Shown piece by piece: positions 25,336 through 35,021 of a stretch of DNA of 64,000 nucleotides. The translations under genes were made by a program, and so were the position numbers. The notes under the pieces are model-generated. The model did not search any database. It saw only the letters and a program-made list of their open reading frames with translations, and had not been told where the DNA came from. Origin of the DNA: a virus. The first letter of the stretch is position 1; each line of letters starts with the position of its first letter. The DNA lies in the IMG/VR virus record IMGVR_UViG_3300027805_000011, positions 1-64,000 of that record; one strand, 5' to 3'.

Positions 25336-25833
25336 ATGCCAGCAACCATCAACGGAACTACGGGATTCGGCGGCAACCTCACGGGGAACGTGACGGGGAA
25401 TGTGACCGGCACATCCAGCGCGGTTGCTGACGGTGCGGTTTCTGCTGCCAAGCTCGACGGAGCGCAGAGTGGATCTGCTCCGGTCTATGGGTGTAGGGCG
25501 TGGGTCAATTTTAATGGCAACGCTGGCTCAACAGTTGATGGCGAGTTTCGATGCACGATTCGCGAAAGCGGCAACGTGTCAAAAGTTGTCAGAACTGGCG
25601 GTGCTACAGGGACAGACACGGGCGTGTATTTGGTAACACTGACAACAGCCATGAGCGATTCTAACTATTCCGCCGTTTGCTCAATCAAGGCTGTCGATGA
25701 TTCAGCGCGTCACTTCGACTTTGTGGCAGTAAGGCCAGAAAGTGCGTCTGTAATACGCATCGTTTGTTCTGGGCCAGTAACTCCATTCAACGGAGTCAAT
25801 GCCGGTATAGTTTCGCTCGCCATCTTCCGCTAA
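25336..25833 (+). CDS. Fibre tip protein, paralogue of 26467 gene
   Basis: 165 residues. After a short FGGNLTGNVTGNVTGTSSA linker come AAKLDGAQSGSAPVYGCRAWVNFNGNAG, GEFRCTI and SGNVSKVVRTG. The same block (AAKLDGAQTGTAPIYGCRAWVSF, GEFRCTI, SGNVTKVVRN) recurs in the gene at 26467, so the two are duplicates with diverged linkers and ends. The block is probably the receptor-facing tip domain. Confidence 0.6.
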   Translation: MPATINGTTGFGGNLTGNVTGNVTGTSSAVADGAVSAAKLDGAQSGSAPVYGCRAWVNFNGNAGSTVDGEFRCTIRESGNVSKVVRTGGATGTDTGVYLVTLTTAMSDSNYSAVCSIKAVDDSARHFDFVAVRPESASVIRIVCSGPVTPFNGVNAGIVSLAIFR

Positions 25834-25845
25834 CCACCACACGCC

Positions 25846-26463
25846 ATGCCAATCTCCATCGAAGCAGATCCAACACTCGCGCAGGGTTACATCAAGGTAA
25901 ACGGCACCACGGCGGCGACCATCTCGACGGCGGGCATTGTGTCCGGTGGTATTCCGGCGGGAGCAGTCATGCCTTTCGCCATGAACTCCGCACCGTCCGG
26001 TTGGCTCGCGGCCAACGGCGCGCAGGTCAGCCGCTCGACCTACGCCGCGCTCTTCGCCGCCATCGGCACGACCTACGGCGCAGGCGACGGCAGCGGAACA
26101 TTCAACCTGCCAGACTTGCAGGGCATCTTTGTGCGAGGCTCAGGGTCGCAGACGATCAGCGGGACCGCGCACGCGGGAACACTTGCGGAGAAGCAGGGTG
26201 ATGCGATTCGGAATATCACTGGGAATCTCACGTTGCGGCGCGGCAGATTTGCGGGCGGAACAAGCGGTGATGTTTTCACTGCGACAACTGGCCCATTTTC
26301 GGAAAACGTAACTGACACAGGCGTTAATACACCACGAATTAACTTTGAGGGAACAGAGGTCACGTCGCGCCAAAGAGTAACTTTTGACGCCAGCACCGTG
26401 GTTCCCACCGCCGACACCAACCGCCCGGCCAACATCGCGCTGCTTTACTGCATCAAACATTAA
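25846..26463 (+). CDS. Tail collar-domain fibre protein
   Basis: 205 residues. The segment GAVMPFAMNSAPSGWLAANG, then YAALFAAIGTTYGAGDGSGTFNLPDLQGIFVRG, is the phage tail collar signature (PSGWLxxNG ... GTFNLPDLRG). Such domains sit at the tip of tail fibres. It lies between two paralogous tip genes. A C-terminal segment ends ANIALLYCIKH, usual for this family. Confidence 0.78.
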   Translation: MPISIEADPTLAQGYIKVNGTTAATISTAGIVSGGIPAGAVMPFAMNSAPSGWLAANGAQVSRSTYAALFAAIGTTYGAGDGSGTFNLPDLQGIFVRGSGSQTISGTAHAGTLAEKQGDAIRNITGNLTLRRGRFAGGTSGDVFTATTGPFSENVTDTGVNTPRINFEGTEVTSRQRVTFDASTVVPTADTNRPANIALLYCIKH

Positions 26464-26466
26464 GCC

Positions 26467-26934
26467 ATGCCTACTTCAATCACATCCTCCGGTATCACAT
26501 TCGACGATGCGACGACGCAGACGACCAGCGCGACCAAAGCGGGCGGCATCGGGACGACGCAGTTGGCTAACGCTGCGGTAACCGCGGCGAAGCTCGACGG
26601 CGCACAGACCGGCACGGCGCCGATCTATGGATGTCGCGCTTGGGTCAGCTTTGTCGGAACCACAGGATCAACAGTGGACGGCGAGTTTCGCTGCACAATT
26701 AACGGGAGTGGCAATGTCACAAAAGTTGTTCGCAACAGCACTGGCATATTTACGGTTCATCTCACAACGGCAATGCCGACCGCCAACTACGCTGTCACCA
26801 TGAGCTATCAAATTGCGTCTGCTCTCAACACAGGGCGCGCAACTCAAACAACGACAAACCAAATTACTTTGGCGTTTGCAGACGGCAACGGTGCTCAAAA
26901 TCCAACGCTTTGCGGTGTGGCAATACTCGGATGA
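26467..26934 (+). CDS. Fibre tip protein, paralogue of 25336 gene
   Basis: 155 residues starting MPTSITSSGITFDDATTQTTSATKAGG, a common fibre opening, then the tip block shared with the gene at 25336. Its last third diverges from the paralogue (MPTANYAVTMSYQIASALNTG). It follows the collar protein with a 3-base gap, so collar and tip genes alternate. Confidence 0.6.
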   Translation: MPTSITSSGITFDDATTQTTSATKAGGIGTTQLANAAVTAAKLDGAQTGTAPIYGCRAWVSFVGTTGSTVDGEFRCTINGSGNVTKVVRNSTGIFTVHLTTAMPTANYAVTMSYQIASALNTGRATQTTTNQITLAFADGNGAQNPTLCGVAILG

Positions 26935-26998
26935 CCCCACGGCAAAAGGCAAAAGCATGGCAAGACGAGCACGACGCTAACAAAACTTTCTAACTAAC

Positions 26999-27418
26999 AT
27001 GGCACTCATCCCAGGAACACTCCCGACCGGAACCAAGTATCCCAACGACCCGCAGTCGTTGCTTGATACGTTTGCTTCTTATCTCACAGCACCCGAGGTC
27101 AAGAAGAACCGCCCGACGGTGACCGAATACACCGCCGTCGACGGTGCGACGATCTCTGTGCGTCCAGACGGGTTGGATGAAACAATCTTCCTCAATCATA
27201 CGACCACGGCGACTGCGGCCACTTTATTGTTCCCGACTAATGCGAACAGCGTGACGGGTCAGATTGTCCGGCTCTTTTCCCGTAGCGCCGTGACGACGCT
27301 CACGGTGACGACGCCGGGAAGCGTGGTCATCCGTGGCACTGCTTTGACTTCGCTGTCGGCCAACGGCTCGGCGGCTTGGCAAAAAGTCGCCACCGACACT
27401 TGGATTAGGCTCCAATAA
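26999..27418 (+). CDS. Hypothetical virion protein
   Basis: 139 residues, MALIPGTLPTGTKYPNDPQSLLDTFASYLTAPEVKKNRPTVTEYTAV-type start then beta-rich (DGATISVRPDGLDETIFLNHT, GQIVRLFSRSAVTTLTVT). It shares its last base with the next start (TAATG). Position between fibres and the adaptor-like gene suggests a structural role. No family recognised. Confidence 0.5.
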   Translation: MALIPGTLPTGTKYPNDPQSLLDTFASYLTAPEVKKNRPTVTEYTAVDGATISVRPDGLDETIFLNHTTTATAATLLFPTNANSVTGQIVRLFSRSAVTTLTVTTPGSVVIRGTALTSLSANGSAAWQKVATDTWIRLQ

Positions 27419-30069
27419 TGTCGACCTACCTACAAGCCCGCACCTTGCTCGCACCCTACGTCGACAATGGCGTGGCGGTGACCGACACGACGCGCATCGA
27501 CCAGCGGATCGATGAGGCCCAGCGCCGTCTCATCGACCATTACAACTTCCTTTCCCGCCGTGAAGAAAGCGCCCGCACCCCGCTAGTGTGGCAGGCGGGC
27601 GGCACGACGGGCGTTGCTGCCACGGCTAGTCTCATCCTCCCCAATCTTGATGCAACCAAGAACATGATCTTGGCGCTGTGGCGTGAGGAGAATAACCAAC
27701 TTGAACTGTCCAACGGTCTGGAGACCAAGGCGTATAGCTACATCGAGCGTAATATCACCAACGAGGTGGAGCGTGAACGCCGCACCGCCTACGAGTCGCT
27801 CACGGTCAACGGGCAGAATACCTTTGGCGGCATGGTCGGCCGGGTCGGTCTGGAGACCTTGATCCAATACCGGATGCCTGTCTCGCGCATCAAGAGCTTC
27901 GTCAACCGTGCCTACCAGCAGGCGATCGACCACCACAATTTCATCTCCCGCCGCGAGAATCTGGAGCGCAACACGATCACCTTCAATGCGCTGACGCTCG
28001 ACATCGACGCCTTCGACGCTTTGCTTCCCGACGAGGTGGTCCGCCTCCTGACTCTCTCGAACATCGTGACTGATGGGGGCGGCGATGGCACGGGGCTCAA
28101 ACAGCAAGCCCTCGAACTAATCGAGCGCAACATCACCTCGACCGTGGAGCGGGCTCGCCGGACCGCAGCCGGAACCGAGGGCCGTCTGCACAACGAACTG
28201 CCCAACGGTGTCGCCATCCCTACGGCGCGACTGACTCAATTCCTCTCCCAAGCCGCGACTGAGGCGGGGGTGCATTACGACTTTCTCGCCCGCCGCGAAG
28301 ACTATTCCTCCGGCGTGAAGCCCAATCCGTTTTCCTACGAAGTGCTCAAGTCGCTGGTCGAATCTTATTTTGCCACAGCCAATGGCTCAGTCGATGTCGC
28401 CTCGGCCAAGAAGGGTGAAGCCTTTCAGATTATCGAGCGCGACCTGATGCAGAACGTGGAGAACGCCCGCCGTCAAACCGCTGGTGAGGAGGGTCGTCTG
28501 CACAATGAATTGCCCGAGGGTGTTCGCGTCTCAACGGCCCGGCTGACCACGTATCTTTCCCAAGCGGCCAGTGACGCTTCGGTCCATTACGATTTCCTCG
28601 CCCGGCGGGAAGACTATTCCGGCGGCGTCAAACCGAATCCGTTTTCTTTCGAGATCCGCAAAAAGCTCGTCGAGTCCTACATCGCCACAGCCAATGCGGG
28701 GATCGAAGCTGCGACGGTGCTCAAACAAGAGGCTTTTGCCGTTATCGAACGTGACCTCATGCGGGATGTGGAAGCCGCCCGTCGTGCCGCGGCAGGGGAA
28801 GAAGGCCGTCTGCACAATGAACTTCCCGAGGGTGTGCGGATTTCCACCACCCGACTGACCCAATATCTAAGCCAAGCTGCCACTGAAGCGGGCGCTCACT
28901 GGGACTTCTTGGCCCGCCGTGAGAATTATTCCAGTGGAACCAAACCCAATCCTTTTACTTATGAAATCCGGAAAAAGTTCGTGGAGTCCTATGTCGCGTC
29001 CGGGGCTGGTCAAATCGAAGCCTCGGCGGCGCTCAAAGCCGAAGGCCAAGCGTTGATCGAACGCGATCTCATGGCCCAAGTCGAAGCGGTGCGGAGAGCG
29101 GCTGCGGGCGACGAGGGCAAGTTGCACAATGAACTGCCCAACGGCGTCACCATCCCGACACCGCGCCTGACGACTTTCTTGTCCCAAGCCTCGACCGAAA
29201 TCGGGGCGCACCAAGCATTCCTGCAACGGCGTGAGGATTACAATGGCGCGGCTCCGACGCCGACCTATGAGCAGCGCAAGCTCTTGGTCGAGGCATACCT
29301 TGCCACGGCGGCTGGTCAGCCGGATGTGGCTACGGCGCTCAAACAGCAAGCCTTGGCCATCGTCGAGCGCGATGTCATGCAGTCGATCGAGGCGGCGCGG
29401 CGGGCAACCCGTCAGGCGCTTGCCGCGACAGCCAGCGACACCTTCGGCTACCACTGGGGCCGGATCGGTCTGGAACTGCCGCAAGCCTACCAGCTTTCCG
29501 ACAATGCCGTGCAGCGCCATGTCAACACGGCCGAGGAGCAACTGATGGCCGCTGGCAAGTGGGTCGGGACGGTCGCCGAGTATACCCTGACGGTGAACGC
29601 GACCGGCGAGTTCTTCCTGCCCCGCGAAGTTGAGACGATTCTTTTCATGTCCTTCGACGGCGATCCCAAGCCGGTCCATGACCGCTTGAACGAGTGGATC
29701 AAAGGCGGCACAGGCTACCGCGAGACCGACGATGCTTGGCGGCAGGGGGCCGTGGACCGTGGAGAGGCGATCGACCCAGCCGACGGGTTCCTCAAGCGTA
29801 AATACTGGATCACCCTGCCGACCACCGTTCCGGTCGTCCGCATCCTGGGCAAACGCCGCTTCGTCCACCACACCAGCAACTCGGAGAAGATGTATCTCCG
29901 CAACTACCAAGCAATCTTTGAGGCGACCAAGGGTTTGATCTTGGGCGGTGACCAGATCACCCCGCATATCGACAAAGCCAAGGAGATGCTGGCTACCCAG
30001 ATCGCCCAACAGAGTTTCCAAGGTAACCGCGGAGCCGCCCACACCCGTCGCGTTCTCATGTTTCGGTGA
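27418..30069 (+). CDS. Repeat-expanded adaptor-like virion protein
   Basis: 883 residues. The C-terminal about 200 residues (VQRHVNTAEEQLMAAGKWVG, FFLPREVETILFMSFDGDPKPVHDR, GKRRFVHHTSN) resemble podovirus head-to-tail adaptor-type proteins. The N-terminal two thirds are tandem units of 104 residues containing HNELPxGV, RLTxxLSQAA, FLARREDYS, KPNPF and IERDLM. Four units start near residues 253, 357, 461 and 565, and two more divergent ones lie before them. The repeats are helical and could lengthen the neck or coat the tail. Each FLARRE segment is nearly identical, so the expansion is recent or homogenised. Confidence 0.6.
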   Translation: MSTYLQARTLLAPYVDNGVAVTDTTRIDQRIDEAQRRLIDHYNFLSRREESARTPLVWQAGGTTGVAATASLILPNLDATKNMILALWREENNQLELSNGLETKAYSYIERNITNEVERERRTAYESLTVNGQNTFGGMVGRVGLETLIQYRMPVSRIKSFVNRAYQQAIDHHNFISRRENLERNTITFNALTLDIDAFDALLPDEVVRLLTLSNIVTDGGGDGTGLKQQALELIERNITSTVERARRTAAGTEGRLHNELPNGVAIPTARLTQFLSQAATEAGVHYDFLARREDYSSGVKPNPFSYEVLKSLVESYFATANGSVDVASAKKGEAFQIIERDLMQNVENARRQTAGEEGRLHNELPEGVRVSTARLTTYLSQAASDASVHYDFLARREDYSGGVKPNPFSFEIRKKLVESYIATANAGIEAATVLKQEAFAVIERDLMRDVEAARRAAAGEEGRLHNELPEGVRISTTRLTQYLSQAATEAGAHWDFLARRENYSSGTKPNPFTYEIRKKFVESYVASGAGQIEASAALKAEGQALIERDLMAQVEAVRRAAAGDEGKLHNELPNGVTIPTPRLTTFLSQASTEIGAHQAFLQRREDYNGAAPTPTYEQRKLLVEAYLATAAGQPDVATALKQQALAIVERDVMQSIEAARRATRQALAATASDTFGYHWGRIGLELPQAYQLSDNAVQRHVNTAEEQLMAAGKWVGTVAEYTLTVNATGEFFLPREVETILFMSFDGDPKPVHDRLNEWIKGGTGYRETDDAWRQGAVDRGEAIDPADGFLKRKYWITLPTTVPVVRILGKRRFVHHTSNSEKMYLRNYQAIFEATKGLILGGDQITPHIDKAKEMLATQIAQQSFQGNRGAAHTRRVLMFR
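28176..29420 (+). repeat. Tandem 312-bp coding repeats
   Basis: In-frame units starting at 28176, 28488, 28800 and 29112, an exact 312-base period. They encode the 104-residue units of the adaptor-like protein; the last is slightly shortened in its middle. Confidence 0.85.
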
Positions 30070-30084
30070 TATAATAACTGTGCA
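30070..30084 (+). promoter_or_regulatory. ATAATAAC motif
   Basis: TATAATAACTGTGCA directly after the upstream stop; the next ATG is at 30086. Confidence 0.5.
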
Positions 30085-30085
30085 A

Positions 30086-30580
30086 ATGGCTGACACTCTT
30101 ACAGAGACCAAGACCGTGACCCCGCTGGATGTGCTGGAGAAAGAAATGTTCCGGCATCCCCAAGTTGACTGTCCTTTGGTCCATCGGTTCACCGACGGGA
30201 TGTATATCCGCGAAATCTTCATGCCGGCTGGAACCTTGGTTACTACCTTGGTCCATAAAACCAATCATCCGTTTGTCCTGACTAAAGGGAAATTGTCGGT
30301 CTGGAACAATGGCGAGGTGGAGCACCTCGAAGCTCCCCATGTCGGAATTACCCAGCCTGGGACGCGCAGGGTAATCATTATCCATGAAGACGCTACATGG
30401 ATCACGTTTCATGCGACAGACCTCACGGACCCTGATGAGATTGCCGAGACAATCTGTGATACCCGAGCAAATCCGATGCTGGATGAAAACGAGCGCCTCC
30501 GCTGTATGTGGAGAAAAGATCAGCGCGGGGAAATAGAACGTCCTGAAGACGTTTACAAACTTATGGAGGCAGCAGCTTAA
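30086..30580 (+). CDS. Cupin-like hypothetical protein
   Basis: 164 residues from ATG 30086. The middle (YIREIFMPAGTLVTTLVHKTNHPFVLTKGKLSVWNNGEVEHL, then TQPGTRRVIIIHEDATWITFHAT) has the paired strands and Gly/His spacing of a cupin beta barrel. The C-terminal 40 residues are helical and charged. Cupin-like proteins are found in phage virion regions with unknown roles. A longer frame upstream overlaps the adaptor gene and is rejected. Confidence 0.6.
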   Translation: MADTLTETKTVTPLDVLEKEMFRHPQVDCPLVHRFTDGMYIREIFMPAGTLVTTLVHKTNHPFVLTKGKLSVWNNGEVEHLEAPHVGITQPGTRRVIIIHEDATWITFHATDLTDPDEIAETICDTRANPMLDENERLRCMWRKDQRGEIERPEDVYKLMEAAA

Positions 30581-30581
30581 T

Positions 30582-32393
30582 ATGTCTTTTGGCGCGATAG
30601 GCGTAGGAATTGGCGTAGCGGGGTTGGGCTTAAGTGCCTATAACACTTTTGCGAATTCGGGCGGTGGAGGAGGCGGCGGCATCGACTCCAAATCCATCAA
30701 GGAAACGATGGAAGCCTATCTCGCCCAGGTTAGGGCAGCGATTGAAGCTGGAAGAACGCAAGTTGCTGGTTCCGTCAAAGGTATGGATAAAAAAATCCAG
30801 AAAGGCGTCAAAGAACTTCGAGGTGCTTCCGATGCGGAGACAAAGGCTTTTTGGAATAACCTCGGAATCTCAAACGAAGGTCTCGTTAACACCGCCAGCG
30901 CCTTGGTCGAATCCTACGACGGCGATGTCATGGCGGCATTGGGTGCTCTTGAAACCAATATCGGCCGTCTCAATGAAGGTTATTCCGAAGACATGGGCGC
31001 GGAAATCGCCCGCTTCGGGTCGGTTGGCGAAGCAATCAACGCCCAGCTTGCCGCCGACAAGGATGTCGCCGAAACCAAGTTCCTCGATCGGGTTAACCAA
31101 TTCAAAAACGAGTATAGGCAGGATTCCCTTGGCGAGATTGACGCATCCAAGTCCGAGCAGATGGCGCTCGGCGACGAGTTTGTCCGCAAGACTGACGCGG
31201 CCCTGGGCAACTTTGAATCTTTCATTTCCGGACCCAATGCCTCGCAGACTTTAGACGAGCTTTCCCGCAGCATCTTCCGGACACGGCAAGATTTGCTGGC
31301 CCAAGCAGATCCGCGGGCTTTGGAGCTCTCGGCCATCGCCGACGAGAATGCAGCGGCAATGATGAGCGGCCGGATCTCGGCCGATGTCCAAGCCAATGTC
31401 GCCCGTTCCAGCGCGATGCGTGCGTTGCAGGGCGGATTCGGGGCTTCAAGTGAGATGGGACGAGGACTGGCGGCACGCGACTTGGGGCTGACTTCTCTGG
31501 ATTTGATGACTCGTGGAGCAGAACTTAACGATGCCCAACGCCGCCTCAACTACGACACTCGGGTTGCCGGCATAGAGAACTCCGCGCTCGGCATGTTCGG
31601 AGAGATGCGGGCGGGACAAAGCTCCTTAATGCAATCGAGGATCGGAGCGGCTGAGAGTGACAGGAACCAAAGAGTTGGTGCCGTGCAGGAGGCTTCAGGG
31701 CAGAGGCTCCAGACCTTTGATCGTTTGTTCGGGGCCAACATGGGAGTGGCCGATACCTTGCGCGGGCAAGACATGACCTTGGCAGGTCAGCTTTCCGACA
31801 ACCGCCGCGATGACAATATCCGCGGCACAGGAATGCGGATCGCCGCTACGCAAGATATTTACAACAACAACTTCGGAGTCGCTAACACGGTGTTTAACGC
31901 CGGCATGGGACTCGCCGGTCAGCGGTTGTCGACAGGGCTGTCTGTTGCTGGTGACATCTACAAGACGAACGTCGGCGGTGCCGGGACGGTATACGGTTCC
32001 CGACTGGGTATCGAAAGTGGCATCTTCGATGCGCGGACTCGCGGTGCTATCGCCGGGATGCAAGCAATCACCGGATACGAAAACTCCGCGCTTCAAGCGA
32101 TGAGTGGAGCACTTGGAGACGCTGCCGCGACCCAAGCCAACATCCCAGTGATGCAAGCGGCCCAGCGACAAGGTCAAGCAATGCAGTCGGCCCAGCTTTG
32201 GGGTTCAGCGTTGCAGGCGGGATCGTCGCTGGCGGGTTCTTACCTTGGTAGCCAGAACTGGAACGCGAACCAAGGGCGGACGTTTGGTGGTGGCTGGGGA
32301 TCTGCTGGAGCCGCCGCTAACGCAGCGCCGTTCGCGTCGTCGGTGAGTTACACTAAGGGAATTGGTTATGTTCCTGTAGCCGGAGCAGCTTAA
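30582..32393 (+). CDS. Ejection-type internal virion protein (Gly-rich N-terminus)
   Basis: 603 residues. It begins with a hydrophobic glycine-rich segment (GAIGVGIGVAGLGLSAYNTFA) followed by a glycine run, then long helical stretches rich in A, Q and R, and ends with another weakly hydrophobic region (LWGSALQAGSSLAGSYLG). This is the composition of podovirus internal core proteins that leave the capsid and span the host envelope. It is the first of three ejection-size genes in a row. Sequence assignment is by composition and position only. Confidence 0.55.
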   Translation: MSFGAIGVGIGVAGLGLSAYNTFANSGGGGGGGIDSKSIKETMEAYLAQVRAAIEAGRTQVAGSVKGMDKKIQKGVKELRGASDAETKAFWNNLGISNEGLVNTASALVESYDGDVMAALGALETNIGRLNEGYSEDMGAEIARFGSVGEAINAQLAADKDVAETKFLDRVNQFKNEYRQDSLGEIDASKSEQMALGDEFVRKTDAALGNFESFISGPNASQTLDELSRSIFRTRQDLLAQADPRALELSAIADENAAAMMSGRISADVQANVARSSAMRALQGGFGASSEMGRGLAARDLGLTSLDLMTRGAELNDAQRRLNYDTRVAGIENSALGMFGEMRAGQSSLMQSRIGAAESDRNQRVGAVQEASGQRLQTFDRLFGANMGVADTLRGQDMTLAGQLSDNRRDDNIRGTGMRIAATQDIYNNNFGVANTVFNAGMGLAGQRLSTGLSVAGDIYKTNVGGAGTVYGSRLGIESGIFDARTRGAIAGMQAITGYENSALQAMSGALGDAAATQANIPVMQAAQRQGQAMQSAQLWGSALQAGSSLAGSYLGSQNWNANQGRTFGGGWGSAGAAANAAPFASSVSYTKGIGYVPVAGAA

Positions 32394-32396
32394 TTT

Positions 32397-34979
32397 ATGG
32401 CACGCTCATTCATAGATCCCTCACTCGTAGCGATGGCGGTTGAACCGGCCGCGCCGCCTTGGAACTGGAATCCTGGGGCGACGTTTGTGCAGGCGTTTAA
32501 TGACGCGCAGTCTCTTCAAATCAAGCGGGAAGAGATGGAAAACGAACGGCAGATCATGGAGATCTTGTTGCCATATAAGATCGAAAAAGCGAAGTGGGAT
32601 ATTTCAAATCTCAAAGCTGACGTGAATCTTGCCAAAGCTGTTGAACGGGAGAGAGCGGCTAACGTCAGCTATAAAAATGCGATGGCGGAAGAGATTCGTA
32701 GAGGCCGTGGTCGGGGTAGTAATGCCTCCGCTCAATGGCTTGGGCCGGGTAAAGGTTTCTCATCTGGCTCTACTGGTGGTGACGCCTCTAAATATAACAT
32801 TGATCGATCGGGGCTTCCGGTGGTTGAGCCTGATTTTACGGTGGATGGTGAAGAGCCTTCGGATGAGGAGCCGTGGGATAACGCCAATCCTAATGACTTT
32901 GAAAGGCTTCCAGACTTAGGAAAACCCGTCGAAGATATGCCGGCTGACCCAGTCGAAACGTCTTCCAATAATCCTCTTCGGCCCGAAGACCCGGCGGCAA
33001 TTTTTGCTGATCTCAATACCACTCCGGGTGAGTTGATGCCGCGTCAATCGGAAGGCTGGGCCAATCCTTTGGCGCAGATTGATGAAGACGCCGCGAGTGT
33101 TCCTATCGGAGCACAAAAGTTCGACACGGGGTTGGCTGACACGACGACGCCTTCAAATCTTTCCGAAGACGCCACGGACAGACTAAACCGTATCGTCGGA
33201 CCTGTGCCGGAACAGACCGCGCAAGAGCCGACCAAAGACGAGCAAATTCTCCAGGATGTCCTAGGGCGGTATAAGACTTTGCAGCAGAACCGTAATGCTG
33301 ATTTCGAATCTGCCGCGATGCAGAGCGGACGAGTGGATTTGCGTCCCATAGAAAAATTCTACAAGGACGAGGAACTCGCGCTGTTCCAAGAAGCCGATGC
33401 TGTGGTCACGCCTTTGGTGGCAGGACTATCCCCCGCCGCGCAGGATTCTTACCTCAAGCAAACCACCGCCGCGCGGCCCGTCTTCCCGCTTACCGCCTAC
33501 AACCGCGCTATGGCAATGGACGAAAGATCCAAGGCCAATCCGCCAGCGGAAAATCCGGCTGACCTCTACAAGCAAAAAGAAAGTCTCATCACTGCATACA
33601 ACGCCGAAGGACGCGACATCTACGCCGACCCAGATGGACGGGCAAAATTAAATTCATTAGATAGCCGGATAAAACGTGCGGAAACCGCTTCGGGAACCGA
33701 GTTTCCCTCGGCATGGGATAAGGTCACCGAGACGTTTACCAACGAAGCGTTTCTTGAATCCAAACGCAAGTTGCGTGAACCGGAGTTCAATTACCTAGGT
33801 CGTCAAGTAAACAGCGGAGAGATCGACAAGCTAGTGCAAAATGAAGTGCTGCGGCGCAACGAGCTCCTGACTTCACCGGAGCTCCGGAACCAGCTTCGGG
33901 TGACACGGGACAGCTACACGGTTTACGACAAAAACGATCGCGTGGACCGCGATGCAACCAATGCCGAACGGCAGCGCCAGCTTGCCACATTGGCCCCGAA
34001 CGAACCTTACGAAGCCGAAGACGGTTCGATCAAGACGTGGAGTCCTAGGGCTGAACGTCCGAAGCGGGAAGCAGCAGCCGCCCAACCCAAACCGCTGTCG
34101 CTTGTCGATGAAATCAACCAAGCTGCGGAAGCGGATCGTCGGGACCGCACGGTGCGTAGCTTGCAGCCCAAGTTTGAGCAGAGAAAAGCGGAGCAAGACG
34201 AACGGATTGCAAAAGCTGAACGGCGTCAGAAAATACAGAATCTCAACGGCGAAAAAGCTAGAATCGATAAAGCTGTCCGCGAGTCCGGGCTGGGGGAAGA
34301 CTCTGATGTGATCCAACGGGCTAGGGCGGAGCAAGCGAGGATACAGTCGGAATTGGATAGTCTACAAGGGGAACCTGAAGTTGAATCGCAAGGCAGCAGC
34401 GGGGAAACAAAGAAAGAAACACCTACCCGAATTCAAGGTGGTCTAGACTTCGGCCTAGGAGAAACTATTTCCAAACTCCTAACCCCCGAAGAGTCTTCTG
34501 ATCCAGAAATCCGCGATGAGTTCGCCAAAAACTTCAGTTGGAGGTATGACGGCAAACCACCTAAGATTGTAAAACTCGGGGCCGATCCTTTTTCTAAAGA
34601 TAGTCGAAAATATCTAGACGAAACGTGGCCTGTTCCGGACGGTAAGCCTGAAGGTAAATTCACCCTTCTTAAAGTAAACGGAAATTGGTATGCGGAGGAA
34701 AGAGAGCCTACTTCTCAAAAAAGAAAAATCGTAGAGCGTTTGGCGAGGCGAGCCGAAGATCCTGATGAAGCGCCTAAGTTGAATAATCTAGAGCGGGCAA
34801 TCTTAGAGAAAGAAGGATATTATCAACCTTCTGAAGAGCCGGAATCGCGTCGTCAAGGCGCGGGAGCCGCTAACATGTTGGGTGACGCCGTAAACGCCAT
34901 TTACGGCTGGAAATATGATGGCAGAGAACCTGGCCCTTGGTGGCAGGGATCTCGAATCTACAAGAAACGGGAGCAATAG
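32397..34979 (+). CDS. Large helical internal virion protein
   Basis: 860 residues, charged and mostly coil or helix (DAQSLQIKREEMENERQIMEILLPYKIEKAKWD near the start; KAERRQKIQNLNGEKARIDKAVRESG near residue 605-630), with Pro/Glu-rich linkers. It lies between the Gly-rich protein and the giant protein, the middle position of podovirus ejection proteins. Its last third is more A/T-rich than the neighbouring genes. The first CCTAGG sites of the window appear inside this gene, at 33260. Confidence 0.5.
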   Translation: MARSFIDPSLVAMAVEPAAPPWNWNPGATFVQAFNDAQSLQIKREEMENERQIMEILLPYKIEKAKWDISNLKADVNLAKAVERERAANVSYKNAMAEEIRRGRGRGSNASAQWLGPGKGFSSGSTGGDASKYNIDRSGLPVVEPDFTVDGEEPSDEEPWDNANPNDFERLPDLGKPVEDMPADPVETSSNNPLRPEDPAAIFADLNTTPGELMPRQSEGWANPLAQIDEDAASVPIGAQKFDTGLADTTTPSNLSEDATDRLNRIVGPVPEQTAQEPTKDEQILQDVLGRYKTLQQNRNADFESAAMQSGRVDLRPIEKFYKDEELALFQEADAVVTPLVAGLSPAAQDSYLKQTTAARPVFPLTAYNRAMAMDERSKANPPAENPADLYKQKESLITAYNAEGRDIYADPDGRAKLNSLDSRIKRAETASGTEFPSAWDKVTETFTNEAFLESKRKLREPEFNYLGRQVNSGEIDKLVQNEVLRRNELLTSPELRNQLRVTRDSYTVYDKNDRVDRDATNAERQRQLATLAPNEPYEAEDGSIKTWSPRAERPKREAAAAQPKPLSLVDEINQAAEADRRDRTVRSLQPKFEQRKAEQDERIAKAERRQKIQNLNGEKARIDKAVRESGLGEDSDVIQRARAEQARIQSELDSLQGEPEVESQGSSGETKKETPTRIQGGLDFGLGETISKLLTPEESSDPEIRDEFAKNFSWRYDGKPPKIVKLGADPFSKDSRKYLDETWPVPDGKPEGKFTLLKVNGNWYAEEREPTSQKRKIVERLARRAEDPDEAPKLNNLERAILEKEGYYQPSEEPESRRQGAGAANMLGDAVNAIYGWKYDGREPGPWWQGSRIYKKREQ

Positions 34980-34993
34980 GTAATAACAGCGCA
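34979..34993 (+). promoter_or_regulatory. ATAATAAC motif (GGTAATAAC form)
   Basis: GGTAATAACAGCGCA just after the upstream stop; ATG 35022 is 29 bases further. A TATATTAACGG lies immediately before that ATG as a second candidate. Confidence 0.4.
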
Positions 34994-35021
34994 AGATAAG
35001 CGTTCTGCGCTATATTAACGG

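Noticed and set aside
28867-30264. 465-codon minus-strand frame
   Set aside because: Antisense to the repeated adaptor-like gene; its repeats mirror the real gene's repeats.
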